From Nonomuraea turcica (GTDB lineage Bacteria > Actinomycetota > Actinomycetes > Streptosporangiales > Streptosporangiaceae): a DNA stretch of 64,000 nucleotides. Positions 32,095 to 40,596 of this stretch are shown here, piece after piece. The notes under the pieces are model-generated. The model was not told where the DNA came from. It was given only the letters and a program-made list of their open reading frames with translations, and did no database searches. The stretch is from positions 248,001 through 312,000 of the forward strand of contig NZ_JAUZQF010000006.1 of NCBI RefSeq assembly GCF_030718205.1, in the 5' to 3' direction. Numbering within the stretch: position 1 is the first letter of the stretch; every line of letters starts with the position of its first letter. The translations under genes were made by a program, and so were the position numbers.

Positions 32095-32822
32095 GGAAGA
32101 TCCTCTTCGTGGAGACCAAGCTCCACCTGCGTGACTGGCCGACCATGTTGTTCACCATCGGCCTGCCGGTCATGCTGCTGGTCGTGCTGGGGGTCAGCAT
32201 CCCGGCGCTGTCCAAGACCGGCGCGTCCGGACTACGGGGCGTGGACGCGCTGCTGCCCGCCATGATGACGTTGCTGTCGCTGCTCGTGCTGGCCTGCAGC
32301 GTGGTGCCGGCCGTGCTGACGTCGTACCGGGAGCAAGGGGTGCTCAAGCGGATGTCGACGACGCCCGTGCATCCCGCACGGCTGCTGGCGGTGCAGCTGC
32401 TGATCAACCTGGGCACGGGCACCGTCGCCACGGCCGTTCTCATCGTGTCGGCCCGGCTGGTGTTCGGCGCTGCGCTGCCGCGGCATTGGGGGTGGTTCGT
32501 GCTGGTGTTCCTGCTCGGCACCGCCGCGCTGCTGGCGATCGGGCTGGTGATCGCCGCACTGGCGCCCAACGGGAAGACCGCGCCCGGGATCGGCGCGGTG
32601 GTGATGCAGCCGCTGATGCTCCTGGGCGGTGTGTGGATACCGCACGAGGTCATGCCGGACGCGCTCCGGAGGATCAGCGACTTCTCCGTGGCCGGACCGG
32701 TCACCCAGGCGATCAAGGACGCCTGGGCCGGCCAGGCCCCGCAGCCGCTGCATCTGGCGGTGATGGTCGGCGGGCTGGTGGTCTTCGGGGGCCTGGCCGT
32801 GCGCTTCTTCCGGTGGGAGTGA
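32091..32822 (+). CDS. ABC-2 type exporter permease
   Basis: The 243-residue protein has about six membrane segments and the ABC-2 signature near the C-terminal half (VVMQPLMLLGGVWIPHEVMPDALRRISDFSV...). The middle segment SYREQGVLKRMSTTPVHPAR is the coupling-helix region seen in DrrB-like permeases. ATG 32091 overlaps the ATPase stop. With the ATPase it should form a homodimeric exporter for a hydrophobic compound; the divergent two-component system may sense the same stress. Confidence 0.92.
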   Translation: MRKILFVETKLHLRDWPTMLFTIGLPVMLLVVLGVSIPALSKTGASGLRGVDALLPAMMTLLSLLVLACSVVPAVLTSYREQGVLKRMSTTPVHPARLLAVQLLINLGTGTVATAVLIVSARLVFGAALPRHWGWFVLVFLLGTAALLAIGLVIAALAPNGKTAPGIGAVVMQPLMLLGGVWIPHEVMPDALRRISDFSVAGPVTQAIKDAWAGQAPQPLHLAVMVGGLVVFGGLAVRFFRWE

Positions 32823-32824
32823 GG

Positions 32825-33739
32825 CTAGCGCCCGGCCCAGACCGGGCGCGCGCCCGTCACGTTGGTCATCAGCGAGTAGAGCGAGGTCGAGGCGGTGATG
32901 AACATGCGGTTGCGCTTGAGCCCGCCGAACACCAGGTTGGCGGTGGACTCCGGCAGTTTCAGCCGGCCGATCAGGGTGCCGTCCGGGTCGTAGCAGAGCA
33001 CCGCCTTGCCGGCCGCGGCCCAGATCCGGCCGGTGTCGTCCAGCCGCATCCCGTCGAAGATGTCGTCGGCGCCACCCTCGGCGAAGACCTTGCCGCCCGC
33101 CAGGGTGCCGTCCTCCCGTACGTCGAACACGCGCAGGTGCCGCTCTCTGGTGTCGGCCACGTAGAGCAGGCTCTCGTCCCGCGAGAACGCCAGGCCGTTG
33201 GGCCGGTTGAAGTCGTCGGCCACGACGCGGACCTCGCCCGTCACCGGATCGGCCCGGTAGACGTGGCAGCCGTCGATCTCCTGCTCGGCTGCGTGCCCCT
33301 CGTAGTCGCTGAGGATCCCGTACGGCGGGTCGGTGAACCAGATGGACCCGTCCGAGCGGACGACCACGTCATTGGGGCTGTTGAGCCGCTTGCCCTCCCA
33401 CCGGTCGGCGATCACCGTGATCGAGCCGTCATGCTCGGTGCGGGTCACGCGGCGGTTGCCGTGCTCGCAGGAGATCAACCGGCCCTCGCGGTCGAGCGTG
33501 TTGCCGTTGACGTAGCCGGACGGCCGGCGGAACGGCCCGACCACACCCGTCATCTCGTCCCAGCGCAACAGCCGCTCGTTGGGGATGTCGCTCCACACCA
33601 GGAACCGGCCTGCCGGGAAGTACGCCGGGCCCTCCGCCCAGCGGGTGCCGGTGTAGAGCACCTCGATCACGTCGTCTCCTCCGACTGCGGCGAACCGCTC
33701 GTCGAGCACCTCGAACTCGGTGGGAATCGTCTTCGTCAT
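32825..33739 (-). CDS. SMP-30/gluconolactonase-like sugar lactone hydrolase
   Basis: The 304-residue six-bladed propeller enzyme has the metal-site residues of the family in WAEGPAYFPAG (Glu, ~38), NSPNDVVVRSDG (Asn, ~123), FNRPNGLAFSRDE (Asn, ~177) and DGMRLDDTG (Asp, ~230). Members hydrolyse aldonolactones or related esters with a divalent metal. ATG 33739 was preferred to an upstream start at 33751 that would crowd the divergent Lrp gene. The two genes share only a 35-base intergenic region, suggesting Lrp control of this enzyme. Confidence 0.88.
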   Translation of the reverse strand: MTKTIPTEFEVLDERFAAVGGDDVIEVLYTGTRWAEGPAYFPAGRFLVWSDIPNERLLRWDEMTGVVGPFRRPSGYVNGNTLDREGRLISCEHGNRRVTRTEHDGSITVIADRWEGKRLNSPNDVVVRSDGSIWFTDPPYGILSDYEGHAAEQEIDGCHVYRADPVTGEVRVVADDFNRPNGLAFSRDESLLYVADTRERHLRVFDVREDGTLAGGKVFAEGGADDIFDGMRLDDTGRIWAAAGKAVLCYDPDGTLIGRLKLPESTANLVFGGLKRNRMFITASTSLYSLMTNVTGARPVWAGR

Positions 33740-33774
33740 GGTTCTCACCATACGCCGTTCGGCTTGCCGGGAAA

Positions 33775-34227
33775 ATGACGAGATATCATCCTGCGGTGGA
33801 CGATATCGACAGAATGCTGATCGAGCTGCTCCAGGAAGACGCGACGCAGTCGTACGCCGTGCTCGGCCGGGCGGTGGGGCTGTCCAGCGGGGCGGCCCAC
33901 GAGCGGGTGCGCAAGCTGCGCGAGCGGGGCGTGATCAGGCGGACCACGATCGAGGTCGACCAGGCCGCACTCGGGCGGAGCGTGACGGCGTACGTGCTGG
34001 TCGAGGGCAGCACGTGGATGGGCGACAGCGCTGACCGGCTGGCGGCGATCGGCGAGATCGAGGAGGCGCACGTCATCGCCGGACCCGCGTCGGTGCTGCT
34101 CAAGGTCCGTACGGCGGGCACGCGGGAGCTGCAGGACGTGCTGCGGCGGGTGTTCGAGGTGGACGGCGTGACGGGGACGCAGACGGTCGTCGTCCTGGAG
34201 ACGTTCTTCGAACGAACCCTCAAGTAA
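33775..34227 (+). CDS. Lrp/AsnC-family transcriptional regulator
   Basis: The 150-residue protein has an N-terminal helix-turn-helix (DDIDRMLIELLQEDATQSYA, VGLSSGAAHERVRKLRERGV) and a C-terminal RAM ligand domain (~70-145; HVIAGPASVLLKVRT). The start may be ATG 33775 or GTG 33796; the second gives the more typical short N-terminus. It is divergent from the SMP-30 gene and followed after 9 bases by a SoxR-like gene in the same direction, so the two regulators are probably co-transcribed. Confidence 0.9.
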   Translation: MTRYHPAVDDIDRMLIELLQEDATQSYAVLGRAVGLSSGAAHERVRKLRERGVIRRTTIEVDQAALGRSVTAYVLVEGSTWMGDSADRLAAIGEIEEAHVIAGPASVLLKVRTAGTRELQDVLRRVFEVDGVTGTQTVVVLETFFERTLK

Positions 34228-34236
34228 GCTCCAGGT

Positions 34237-34746
34237 ATGACCAAGGTCGCCTGGAACACCAAGGAGCTGACCGTCGGCCAGCTGGCCGAGCGCAGCGGCG
34301 TCGCCGTCTCCGCCCTGCACTTCTACGAGGCCAAGGGGCTCGTCAAGAGCCGTCGCACGGCCGGCAACCAACGTCGTTACAGCCGCGACAGCCTGCGCAG
34401 AGTCGCGTTCATCAGGCTGGCGCAGCGCATCGGGATCCCGCTCAAGACCATCAAGGACGCGCTGGCCGAGCTACCGGACGAGCGCACGCCCACACGCGAC
34501 GACTGGGCGAGACTGTCTGCCGCGTGGCGGAGCGAGCTGGACGATCGGATCCTGCAGTTGCAGCGGCTGCGTGACGACCTGACAGAGTGCATCGGATGCG
34601 GCTGCCTCTCCCTCGACCGGTGCCCCGTGGCCAACCCGCACGACCGGCTGGGCGACGAGGGGCCGGGCGCCCGGCGCATCGACACCAAGCTGTGCCCGCC
34701 CCAGGCGTGCTGCTCGGTCGAGCCGGCCGCCGCGGCCGCACAATGA
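34237..34746 (+). CDS. soxR: MerR-family redox regulator, SoxR type
   Basis: The 169-residue protein has a MerR helix-turn-helix (LTVGQLAERSGVAVSALHFY, ~11-30), a coiled-coil dimerisation helix (~85-120) and the SoxR [2Fe-2S] cluster motif CIGCGCLSLDRC (~122-133; C-x2-C-x-C-x5-C). Such regulators sense redox-cycling compounds. Two additional cysteines (CPPQACC) lie near the C-terminus. The usual target in actinomycetes is a small set of oxidoreductase/transport genes; none sits directly downstream here. Confidence 0.92.
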   Translation: MTKVAWNTKELTVGQLAERSGVAVSALHFYEAKGLVKSRRTAGNQRRYSRDSLRRVAFIRLAQRIGIPLKTIKDALAELPDERTPTRDDWARLSAAWRSELDDRILQLQRLRDDLTECIGCGCLSLDRCPVANPHDRLGDEGPGARRIDTKLCPPQACCSVEPAAAAAQ

Positions 34747-34771
34747 CCCGTTGAGCCTTGATCGGGCGGGC

Positions 34772-35224
34772 CTAGCGGGGAGTCTTGGCCGGCGGGACGA
34801 TCAAGGTGGGCCGGTGCGCGTGATGCAGCACATGGTTGGAGACGCTGCCGAGCAGCACCGACCTGACCCCGGCCAGGCCACGCGAGCCCGTCACGATCAG
34901 CGAGGCGTCGAGCTCGTCGGCGACGTCCACAATCGTCTTCCAGATCGACTCGTTGTCGGCGACCGCCCGGTAGGTCACGTCGGCGAGCCCCGACGCGATC
35001 GCCAGCTCGGCGCCGTCCTTCGCGTGCTGTTCGGCCTGGGCCTGCGCCTCGTCCCCGGTGCCCGGGTCGAGCGCGGCCGCCGCCAGTGGATATCTGCGCA
35101 GCTGCACGAGCAGCGGTTCCCACACCGTGAGAACTACGGTCGGCTCGGCCGAGAGATGCTTGGCGGCGAACTCGATCGCGGTCCGCGCGTCGGCCGAGCC
35201 GTCGTAGGCGACAAGGATGGTCAT
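34772..35224 (-). CDS. Universal stress protein family protein
   Basis: The 150-residue single-domain UspA-type protein begins MTILVAYDGSADARTAIEFA and ends with the nucleotide-binding pattern TGSRGLAGVRSVLLGSVSNHVLHHAHRPTLIV, where G-x2-G-x9-G-S/T is seen. ATP binding is therefore likely. It is convergent with soxR and upstream of nothing in its own direction. Such proteins respond to starvation or oxygen stress. Confidence 0.92.
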   Translation of the reverse strand: MTILVAYDGSADARTAIEFAAKHLSAEPTVVLTVWEPLLVQLRRYPLAAAALDPGTGDEAQAQAEQHAKDGAELAIASGLADVTYRAVADNESIWKTIVDVADELDASLIVTGSRGLAGVRSVLLGSVSNHVLHHAHRPTLIVPPAKTPR

Positions 35225-35303
35225 GGCGTGCTCCTCTTCGCTTCAGTCATCCGCTAAAGCACCGGAGTGATCACGCCAATTCCGTGGGACCTTGTCTGGT
35301 TTG

Positions 35304-36182
35304 TCACATCGTTCCGAAGACCAGGTCGAGCCTTTCGAGGCGGTCCGGGTCGGACAGGATGTCGAAGGCGACGATTCTGCCGTTGCTGATGGTGAAGCTC
35401 AGGACGCCCTTCGGCTGTCCGTTCTCCAGGCTGACGAGCCCCACGGCGCCGTTCACCAGCACCGGCTCCACGCGACGTGCGGTCGTGTAGCGCTGGAAGT
35501 TGACTGCCTGTCCGGCCACGGCCTCGGCGCCGCGGATCGTCCACAGCCCGCCTTCGGCGTCAACACGCATCACGACGTCGGGGTCGAGGATTTCGAGCAG
35601 CGCCTGGAAGTCGCCACCGCGCGCGGCGGCCAGGAAGGCGTCGACGACCTGCCGCTGGCGCCCCAGGTCGGGCTCCGGCGGCGGGACGGTGCCGCGTACG
35701 CGCTGGCGTGCGCGGCTGGCCAGCTTTTTCGCCGCGTCCGGCGAGCGGTCCACGATCGCGGCGATCTGCTCGAACGGCACCGCGAACATGTCGTGCAACA
35801 CGAACGCCAGCCGCTCGGCCGGGCTGAGCGACTCCAGCACCACCAGCAGCGCCAACCCGACGGCGTCGGCGATCAACACCTGCTGCTCGGGATCGCCGCC
35901 GTCCTCGCGGCTGACGACCGGGTCCGGCAAGTGCTGCTCGAAGGGCGCCTCGCGCCGTGCCGTACGGGCACGGAGCATGTCCAGGCACACCCGGCCGACG
36001 ACCGTGGTGAGCCAGCCGCCCAGGTTGCCGATCGCGCCGCTGTCCGTACGGCTCAGCTTCAGCCACGCCTCCTGCACGGCGTCCTCGGCCTCGGCCAGCG
36101 AACCCAGCATCCGGTACGCCACCGCCTTGAGATGCGGGCGGTATTCCTCGAACTGGCCGGCCAGAAAGTCGTCAGTGTCCAC
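35304..36182 (-). CDS. ECF41-type RNA polymerase sigma factor with SnoaL-like C-terminal domain
   Basis: From GTG 36182, preceded by AAGGA at 7-base spacing, the product is 292 residues. Region 2 is LKAVAYRMLGSLAEAEDAVQ, region 4 is SPAERLAFVLHDMFAVPFEQ, and residues ~175-290 form a SnoaL-like domain containing NGQPKG, close to the NGQPA motif by which ECF41 factors are controlled without an anti-sigma factor. A promoter-like element matching the published ECF41 consensus lies 34-60 bases upstream. The usual partner, a carboxymuconolactone decarboxylase-like gene, is absent here. GTG 36188 is an alternative but is too close to the binding site. Confidence 0.88.
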   Translation of the reverse strand: MDTDDFLAGQFEEYRPHLKAVAYRMLGSLAEAEDAVQEAWLKLSRTDSGAIGNLGGWLTTVVGRVCLDMLRARTARREAPFEQHLPDPVVSREDGGDPEQQVLIADAVGLALLVVLESLSPAERLAFVLHDMFAVPFEQIAAIVDRSPDAAKKLASRARQRVRGTVPPPEPDLGRQRQVVDAFLAAARGGDFQALLEILDPDVVMRVDAEGGLWTIRGAEAVAGQAVNFQRYTTARRVEPVLVNGAVGLVSLENGQPKGVLSFTISNGRIVAFDILSDPDRLERLDLVFGTM

Positions 36183-36215
36183 GGTCACATCCTTCGTCAG
36201 GGCTCCTACGTCCTT

Positions 36216-36242
36216 GACGTAGCGGACCCGGCAAACGTGACA
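36216..36242 (-). promoter_or_regulatory. Probable ECF41-type promoter of the sigma factor gene
   Basis: On the minus strand TGTCACG (36242-36236), a 16-base spacer and CGTC (36219-36216) match the ECF41 promoter pattern TGTCACA-N16-CGTC with one substitution. It is located properly for transcription of the sigma gene, implying autoregulation. Confidence 0.7.
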
Positions 36243-36427
36243 CCTGTAGGGTCCGGCGCATTGTGGCATAGGCCGGTCCTCCGAACAGGGCGTCGGCTGG
36301 TCGTCCAGTTGATGGCGTGGCTTGGCTGGTCGGCTGACCGAGGTGCTCAAGAGGTAACTTTCGTAGGGGGTGCCGGTTGACGATCGGCGGATGATCCATC
36401 CGGCTCGCCCCTGACAGGCTCGCCGCC

Positions 36428-37138
36428 GTGCATACCTACTTTCCCGGACGGTGGATCGGCGGCGCGACGCTCGTCCTGGGCCCGGTCGTCCTGTGCGCCG
36501 GATACCTGCTGCGCTACCTGAGCACGATCATCGCCCTCACCCCACAGCAGCAGGCGTGGGCCGAGGCGCAGCCGTTCGCCGCCTACGGCCAGCTCCTCGC
36601 CTACACCTCAGAACCCGCCCTACTCACCCTCTCCTACGCAGTCTTCGCGCTGGGGGCGCTGCTGCTCTTCCCCGCTTTCGTCGCCCTGGCTCAGCGCATT
36701 GGTGGCAGCCTCGCCTTCTGGGGCGCCACCCTGCTGGTCGCCGGGCTCTTCTCCCGCCTGTACTCCGCCGGCGCCGACCAGACCGCCTTCCAGCTCACCG
36801 AGGTCATCGGACTGGACCAGGCGACGAACGCGATCATGAAGGAGTATGTGGACATTTCCTACGGCCCGTGGCGGGTGAAGTCATGGGCCTCGGTAGGTCA
36901 ATACGCGGGCTCGCTCCTCTTGGCCATCGCCGCCTGGCGCTCTGGCCTCTTCGGCACCGCCCGCGCCGTGATGCTGCTGCTGGCAGGAGGCACCTGGATG
37001 GGCGTGCTGAAGGGCGCCTCGATCCCCGATGCGCTGGTCACCGCCCTGCTCTGCGTGGCCCTGGTCCCGCTGGGCGTGCGGATGCTCCGGGACCGGCTGC
37101 CGGTTCCGGCTGGACATCCGAAGGTGCTGAGCTGGTGA
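36428..37138 (+). CDS. Multi-pass membrane protein, unknown function
   Basis: The 236-residue protein has about six hydrophobic segments (for example ATLVLGPVVLCAGYLLRYL, ~10-28; ALLTLSYAVFALGALLLFPA, ~60-80; GTARAVMLLLAGGTWMGV, ~175-192). No family is certain; it recalls DUF4386-like membrane proteins. The start GTG 36428 has only a weak ribosome-binding site. It is divergent from the ECF41 gene, but no second ECF41-like promoter is visible in front of it. Confidence 0.6.
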   Translation: MHTYFPGRWIGGATLVLGPVVLCAGYLLRYLSTIIALTPQQQAWAEAQPFAAYGQLLAYTSEPALLTLSYAVFALGALLLFPAFVALAQRIGGSLAFWGATLLVAGLFSRLYSAGADQTAFQLTEVIGLDQATNAIMKEYVDISYGPWRVKSWASVGQYAGSLLLAIAAWRSGLFGTARAVMLLLAGGTWMGVLKGASIPDALVTALLCVALVPLGVRMLRDRLPVPAGHPKVLSW

Positions 37139-37173
37139 GCGTCCGCAAATCCTGATACCAGGGTGTTCGACCG

Positions 37174-37734
37174 GTGAGAAGATCGGGGGTGCTCCGAATA
37201 GCAAACGCCGTACTCGCAAGATTGCCGGAACCGCTGCACGCACTTGCGCTGAAGCACCGTGAACTGCTGAAGTTCGCGGTGGTGGGCGGAACAGCGTTCT
37301 TAGTGGACAACACGGTGTTCTACGGGCTGAAGCTGACCATTTTGGAACCGAAGCCGGTGACCGCGAAGATCATCGCGGTGCTCGTGGCGACGATCGTGTC
37401 CTACGTGTTGAACCGCGAATGGTCGTTCCGGACCAGGGGCGGCCGCGAGCGCCGTCACGAGGCCGCGCTGTTCTTCCTGGTCAGTGGCGTCGGTCTAGTG
37501 CTCAGCTCCGCGCCGCTATGGATCTCCCGGTACGTATTTCGCCTGGAGACCCCGGACGTGAGCCTGGTGATCCAGGAGATCGCCGACTTCATGAGCGCGC
37601 AGGTCATCGGCACGCTGATCGCCATGGTCTTCCGCTTCTGGGCACTCCGGAAGTGGGTCTTCCCCGACGAGAAGGCCCAGTCCGGCCGCGTGCGACTGGC
37701 TCCCACCCCCGATTCCACGGACGAGGCGGCTTGA
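37174..37734 (+). CDS. GtrA-family membrane protein
   Basis: The 186-residue protein has the four-helix GtrA/DPMS topology: ELLKFAVVGGTAFLVDNTVF (~30-49), KIIAVLVATIVSYVLNREWSF (~64-84, with the conserved NR-x-WTF-like motif), AALFFLVSGVGLVLSSAPLW (~97-116) and ADFMSAQVIGTLIAMVFRFW (~138-157). Such proteins help move lipid-linked sugars across the membrane for cell-wall glycosylation. Start is GTG 37174, 35 bases after the preceding membrane protein gene. A 49-codon frame begins at the stop (TGATG). Confidence 0.88.
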   Translation: MRRSGVLRIANAVLARLPEPLHALALKHRELLKFAVVGGTAFLVDNTVFYGLKLTILEPKPVTAKIIAVLVATIVSYVLNREWSFRTRGGRERRHEAALFFLVSGVGLVLSSAPLWISRYVFRLETPDVSLVIQEIADFMSAQVIGTLIAMVFRFWALRKWVFPDEKAQSGRVRLAPTPDSTDEAA

Positions 37735-37883
37735 TGACAGCGAATCCAGAAGCCGTTTCGGCGGTTGGACTGCTTCATGCCGCTGCTGCGCGCCACGAGC
37801 CCGGCCCCGCGGATGACCGCCGAATAGATAGCGAGCAAAAGTCCCGTAGGACCGACATCACAGGGCGTTATCAAAGCTCATGA
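37734..37883 (+). CDS. Possible 49-residue ORF coupled to gtrA-like gene
   Basis: ATG 37734-37736 overlaps the last base of the preceding stop (TGATG). The frame encodes a hydrophilic peptide starting TANPEAVSAVGLLHAAAARH. No family resemblance and no separate ribosome-binding site; kept only because of the coupled start. Confidence 0.22.
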   Translation: MTANPEAVSAVGLLHAAAARHEPGPADDRRIDSEQKSRRTDITGRYQSS

Positions 37884-37928
37884 TCAGCCGCACTTGCTCA
37901 CGGAACCGCGGATCCTACACACGCCACG

Positions 37929-40496
37929 TCAGTGCTGAGCCATGTCCACGAACCGGCTGTAGTGGCCCTGAAACGCTACCGTCACCGTGGCCGTGGGGCC
38001 GTTACGGTGCTTGGCGACGATGAGGTCCGCCTCGCCCGCCCGCGGCGACTCGCGCTCGTACGCGTCCTCGCGATGCAGCAGGATGACCATGTCCGCGTCC
38101 TGCTCAATAGATCCGGATTCGCGAAGGTCGCTCACTTGGGGACGTTTATCCGTTCGCTGCTCGGGACCACGGTTGAGCTGGGAGATCGCGATGACCGGAA
38201 CCTCGAGCTCCTTGGCCAGCAGCTTGATCGCACGAGAGATCTCCGAGACCTCGTTCTGGCGGCTCTCTGTCTTCTTCGGCGAGCTCATCAGCTGGAGATA
38301 GTCGATGACGACAAATTTGAGGTCGTTGCGCTGCTTGAGCCGCCGGCACTTGGCCCTGATCTCCATCATCGACATGTTGGGCGAGTCATCGATGAACAGC
38401 GGCGCCTCGGCCACCTCGCTCATCCGCCGAGCCAGGCGCGTCCAGTCGTCGTCGCCCATCATCCCCGACCGCATGGCATGCAGTGCGACCCGGGCTTCGG
38501 CAGACAACAAACGCATGGTGATCTCATTGCGGGACATCTCCAGCGAGAAGATGACCGTCGTCATCCCATGCTTGATCGCCGCAGAACGCGCGAAGTCCAG
38601 CCCCAACGTGCTGTTGTGCGTCGGGACCCAGGCTCGCCCGGCCAGATACAGGTGTGCCGAGTTGTCCACCTCCACGCAGCGGACGGGAACGCTCTCTACG
38701 GGCCGTACCGCGGTGATGTAGCGGGAAACCTGCTCTCGACCCCACTCGTGCCTCGCGTGATGCGCCTTCCGAGGCAGCCTGGCCAACGCCATTGGAGCAG
38801 GCACGATGACGTCCCAGGAATCACGTGATGTGCGGCCTGCACGGACCCGACCGACTCGGCGGTGAACCTGAGGTACGCATCCAAGGCTCCGGACGAGTTC
38901 CAGAAAATCGTCCACCAGGCGCTCGTTGGCATTGGTGAAGCGGTAAGCACCATGCCCGTCGACATATCCGTCCGAGTCGATCAACCCTTGGACGAGAGCG
39001 AGTCGTTGCGGCTGAGATGCGCGTAGGTACGCCTTCGGAACGTGCTTTCCCTTGTCCAGCCCCAGAGAACGCCACTTCTCCCGCAGGCCACGCACGCCGA
39101 AGTGTCCCGGATCTGTGTACGCCACCGCGTCGTAGCCGGCCGACCGGAACTCGTTGACCAGCCATTCCCGATCCTGCGGATCGCACGCGACGCGTCCACT
39201 TCCCACGGTGTCCCCGTCGCCAAGCAGGTAGCCGAGCACATATGGGTCGAAGGGCAGGTCGCGGACAATGGCGTCCAGGGCACGCGCCGCCGGGACAGCG
39301 TGATTGTGCTGTCCTCGGACTTTCAATGTCTCGCTGATCTCCCGAGTGGTGCGCGGCTTCACCACCGATTCGCGCCGATCGCACGGCTCGGGCCGATTCC
39401 ACTGCTGCTGAACCGCAACGGCGGTGCGTCCCATCAGTACGCCGATTTGGCCGGCCGTCATACCTTGCGCGCGCAACGCTCGCATCCGCGCTCGCTCACC
39501 GGAGCCGTACTTCGTCCGAGACGCGGAAGATGACGCCCATGCGGCCCAGTTGGCGGGATAGGCGGGATCACCCGGCTTGCGGTGATAGTCGTATGCCTTG
39601 CGCAGCTTATTGTCCCAAGTCACCCATTGGTGATCGGCGTCCGCGACGACCACCGTGCCGTCGCTGAACTCCACCTCATAGCACGGCCTGCCGTACATCA
39701 CCTCAGTGGCCGCTACCACCTGAGTCGGCCTGCCATCCGCCCCAATGAGCTGATCGCCGACTTCCACCTCTCCCATCGTCGTCCAACCTGTCGGCGTGGG
39801 CAGAGGCGTGGCGAGCGCGAGCGCCTTTCCGATGGCCGGCCGGGCGGCCACGACGATCATCTGGCCTGGATGGAGGCCGTTGGTGAGCTGGTCGAGGTCC
39901 TGGAAGCCGGTCGGCACGCCGACCATCTGGCCGCCCCGGCTGCCGATGGCCTCCAGCTCGTCCAGGGCGCCGGGCATGATGTCGGCCAGGGGCGCGTAGT
40001 CCTCGGAGGTGCGGCGCTCGGTGACCTTGTAGATCTCTGCCTGGGCGCGGTCGACGAGGTCGTCGACCTCTTCGTTCTGGCCGCCGTAGCCGTAGGAGAC
40101 GATGCGGGTGCCGGCCTCGATGAGGCGGCGAAGGATGGCCTGCTCGCGGACGATCTTCGCGTAGTAGCCGGCGTTGGCGGCGGTGGGGACGACGGCCGTG
40201 AGCGTGTGGAGGTAGGCGGCGCCGCCCACTCGGGCCATCTCGCCGCGCTTTTGCAGCTCGTCGAAGACGGTGACGGCGTCGGCGGGCTCGCCCCTGCCGT
40301 AGAGGTCAGTGACGACGTCATAGATCATCTGATGGGCGGGACGGTAGAAGTCGTCGGCCCGGATGATCTCCACGACGTCGGCGATCGCGTCCTTCGACAG
40401 CAGCATGCCGCCCAGCACCGACTGCTCCGCCTCGATGTTGTGCGGCGGCGTGCGCTCGAAACCCGGACCCGCGTCGGTCTCTTCGTCAATGCTCAC
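37929..40496 (-). CDS. dnaB: Replicative DNA helicase DnaB, interrupted by an intein
   Basis: The 855-codon gene encodes a precursor whose host protein would be 451 residues after removal of residues 225-628. The N-terminal primase-interaction domain begins near PPHNIEAEQSVLGGML; the RecA-like ATPase domain has its P-loop split as ARPAIGK/STLGLDFARS, with Walker B FVVIDYLQLMSS and the conserved RESGSIEQDADMVILLHRED. The start is GTG 40496 after GGGGG; an in-frame upstream extension to 40589 has no family support. DnaB unwinds the fork as a hexamer; activity depends on splicing because the ATP site is interrupted. DnaA-box-like sequences fill its upstream region. Confidence 0.96.
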   Translation of the reverse strand: MSIDEETDAGPGFERTPPHNIEAEQSVLGGMLLSKDAIADVVEIIRADDFYRPAHQMIYDVVTDLYGRGEPADAVTVFDELQKRGEMARVGGAAYLHTLTAVVPTAANAGYYAKIVREQAILRRLIEAGTRIVSYGYGGQNEEVDDLVDRAQAEIYKVTERRTSEDYAPLADIMPGALDELEAIGSRGGQMVGVPTGFQDLDQLTNGLHPGQMIVVAARPAIGKALALATPLPTPTGWTTMGEVEVGDQLIGADGRPTQVVAATEVMYGRPCYEVEFSDGTVVVADADHQWVTWDNKLRKAYDYHRKPGDPAYPANWAAWASSSASRTKYGSGERARMRALRAQGMTAGQIGVLMGRTAVAVQQQWNRPEPCDRRESVVKPRTTREISETLKVRGQHNHAVPAARALDAIVRDLPFDPYVLGYLLGDGDTVGSGRVACDPQDREWLVNEFRSAGYDAVAYTDPGHFGVRGLREKWRSLGLDKGKHVPKAYLRASQPQRLALVQGLIDSDGYVDGHGAYRFTNANERLVDDFLELVRSLGCVPQVHRRVGRVRAGRTSRDSWDVIVPAPMALARLPRKAHHARHEWGREQVSRYITAVRPVESVPVRCVEVDNSAHLYLAGRAWVPTHNSTLGLDFARSAAIKHGMTTVIFSLEMSRNEITMRLLSAEARVALHAMRSGMMGDDDWTRLARRMSEVAEAPLFIDDSPNMSMMEIRAKCRRLKQRNDLKFVVIDYLQLMSSPKKTESRQNEVSEISRAIKLLAKELEVPVIAISQLNRGPEQRTDKRPQVSDLRESGSIEQDADMVILLHREDAYERESPRAGEADLIVAKHRNGPTATVTVAFQGHYSRFVDMAQH
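38613..39824 (-). mobile_element. Class 3-type intein with LAGLIDADG homing endonuclease in DnaB
   Basis: The element is 404 residues (DnaB residues 225-628), inserted between the P-loop Lys and Ser. It starts with Ala (ALALATPLPTPTGWTTMGEV), not Cys/Ser, and ends THN before a host Ser. The WCT triplet that defines class 3 inteins is present: Trp291 in DHQW (block B), Cys607 in VPVRCVEVD (block F) and Thr626 in VPTHN (block G). Two LAGLIDADG motifs, LGYLLGDGD (~422-430) and VQGLIDSDG (~502-510), mark an endonuclease domain. A helix-turn-helix-like insert lies at ~336-366. Splicing competence is inferred from conserved residues. Confidence 0.93.
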
Positions 40497-40596
40497 CGCG
40501 CCCCCTCGAACAACCTTGCAGGCGGTCGCACCACCCCCACTTGTAGTCGACCGGTGTGACAGTTTCGCGGAGTCGGGGTCCGTCGGCAACGTGGCC

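Noticed and set aside
35303..35309. TGTCACA near the 3' end of the ECF41 gene as a second ECF41 promoter
   Set aside because: No CGTC at the required 16-base spacing and no gene properly placed downstream.
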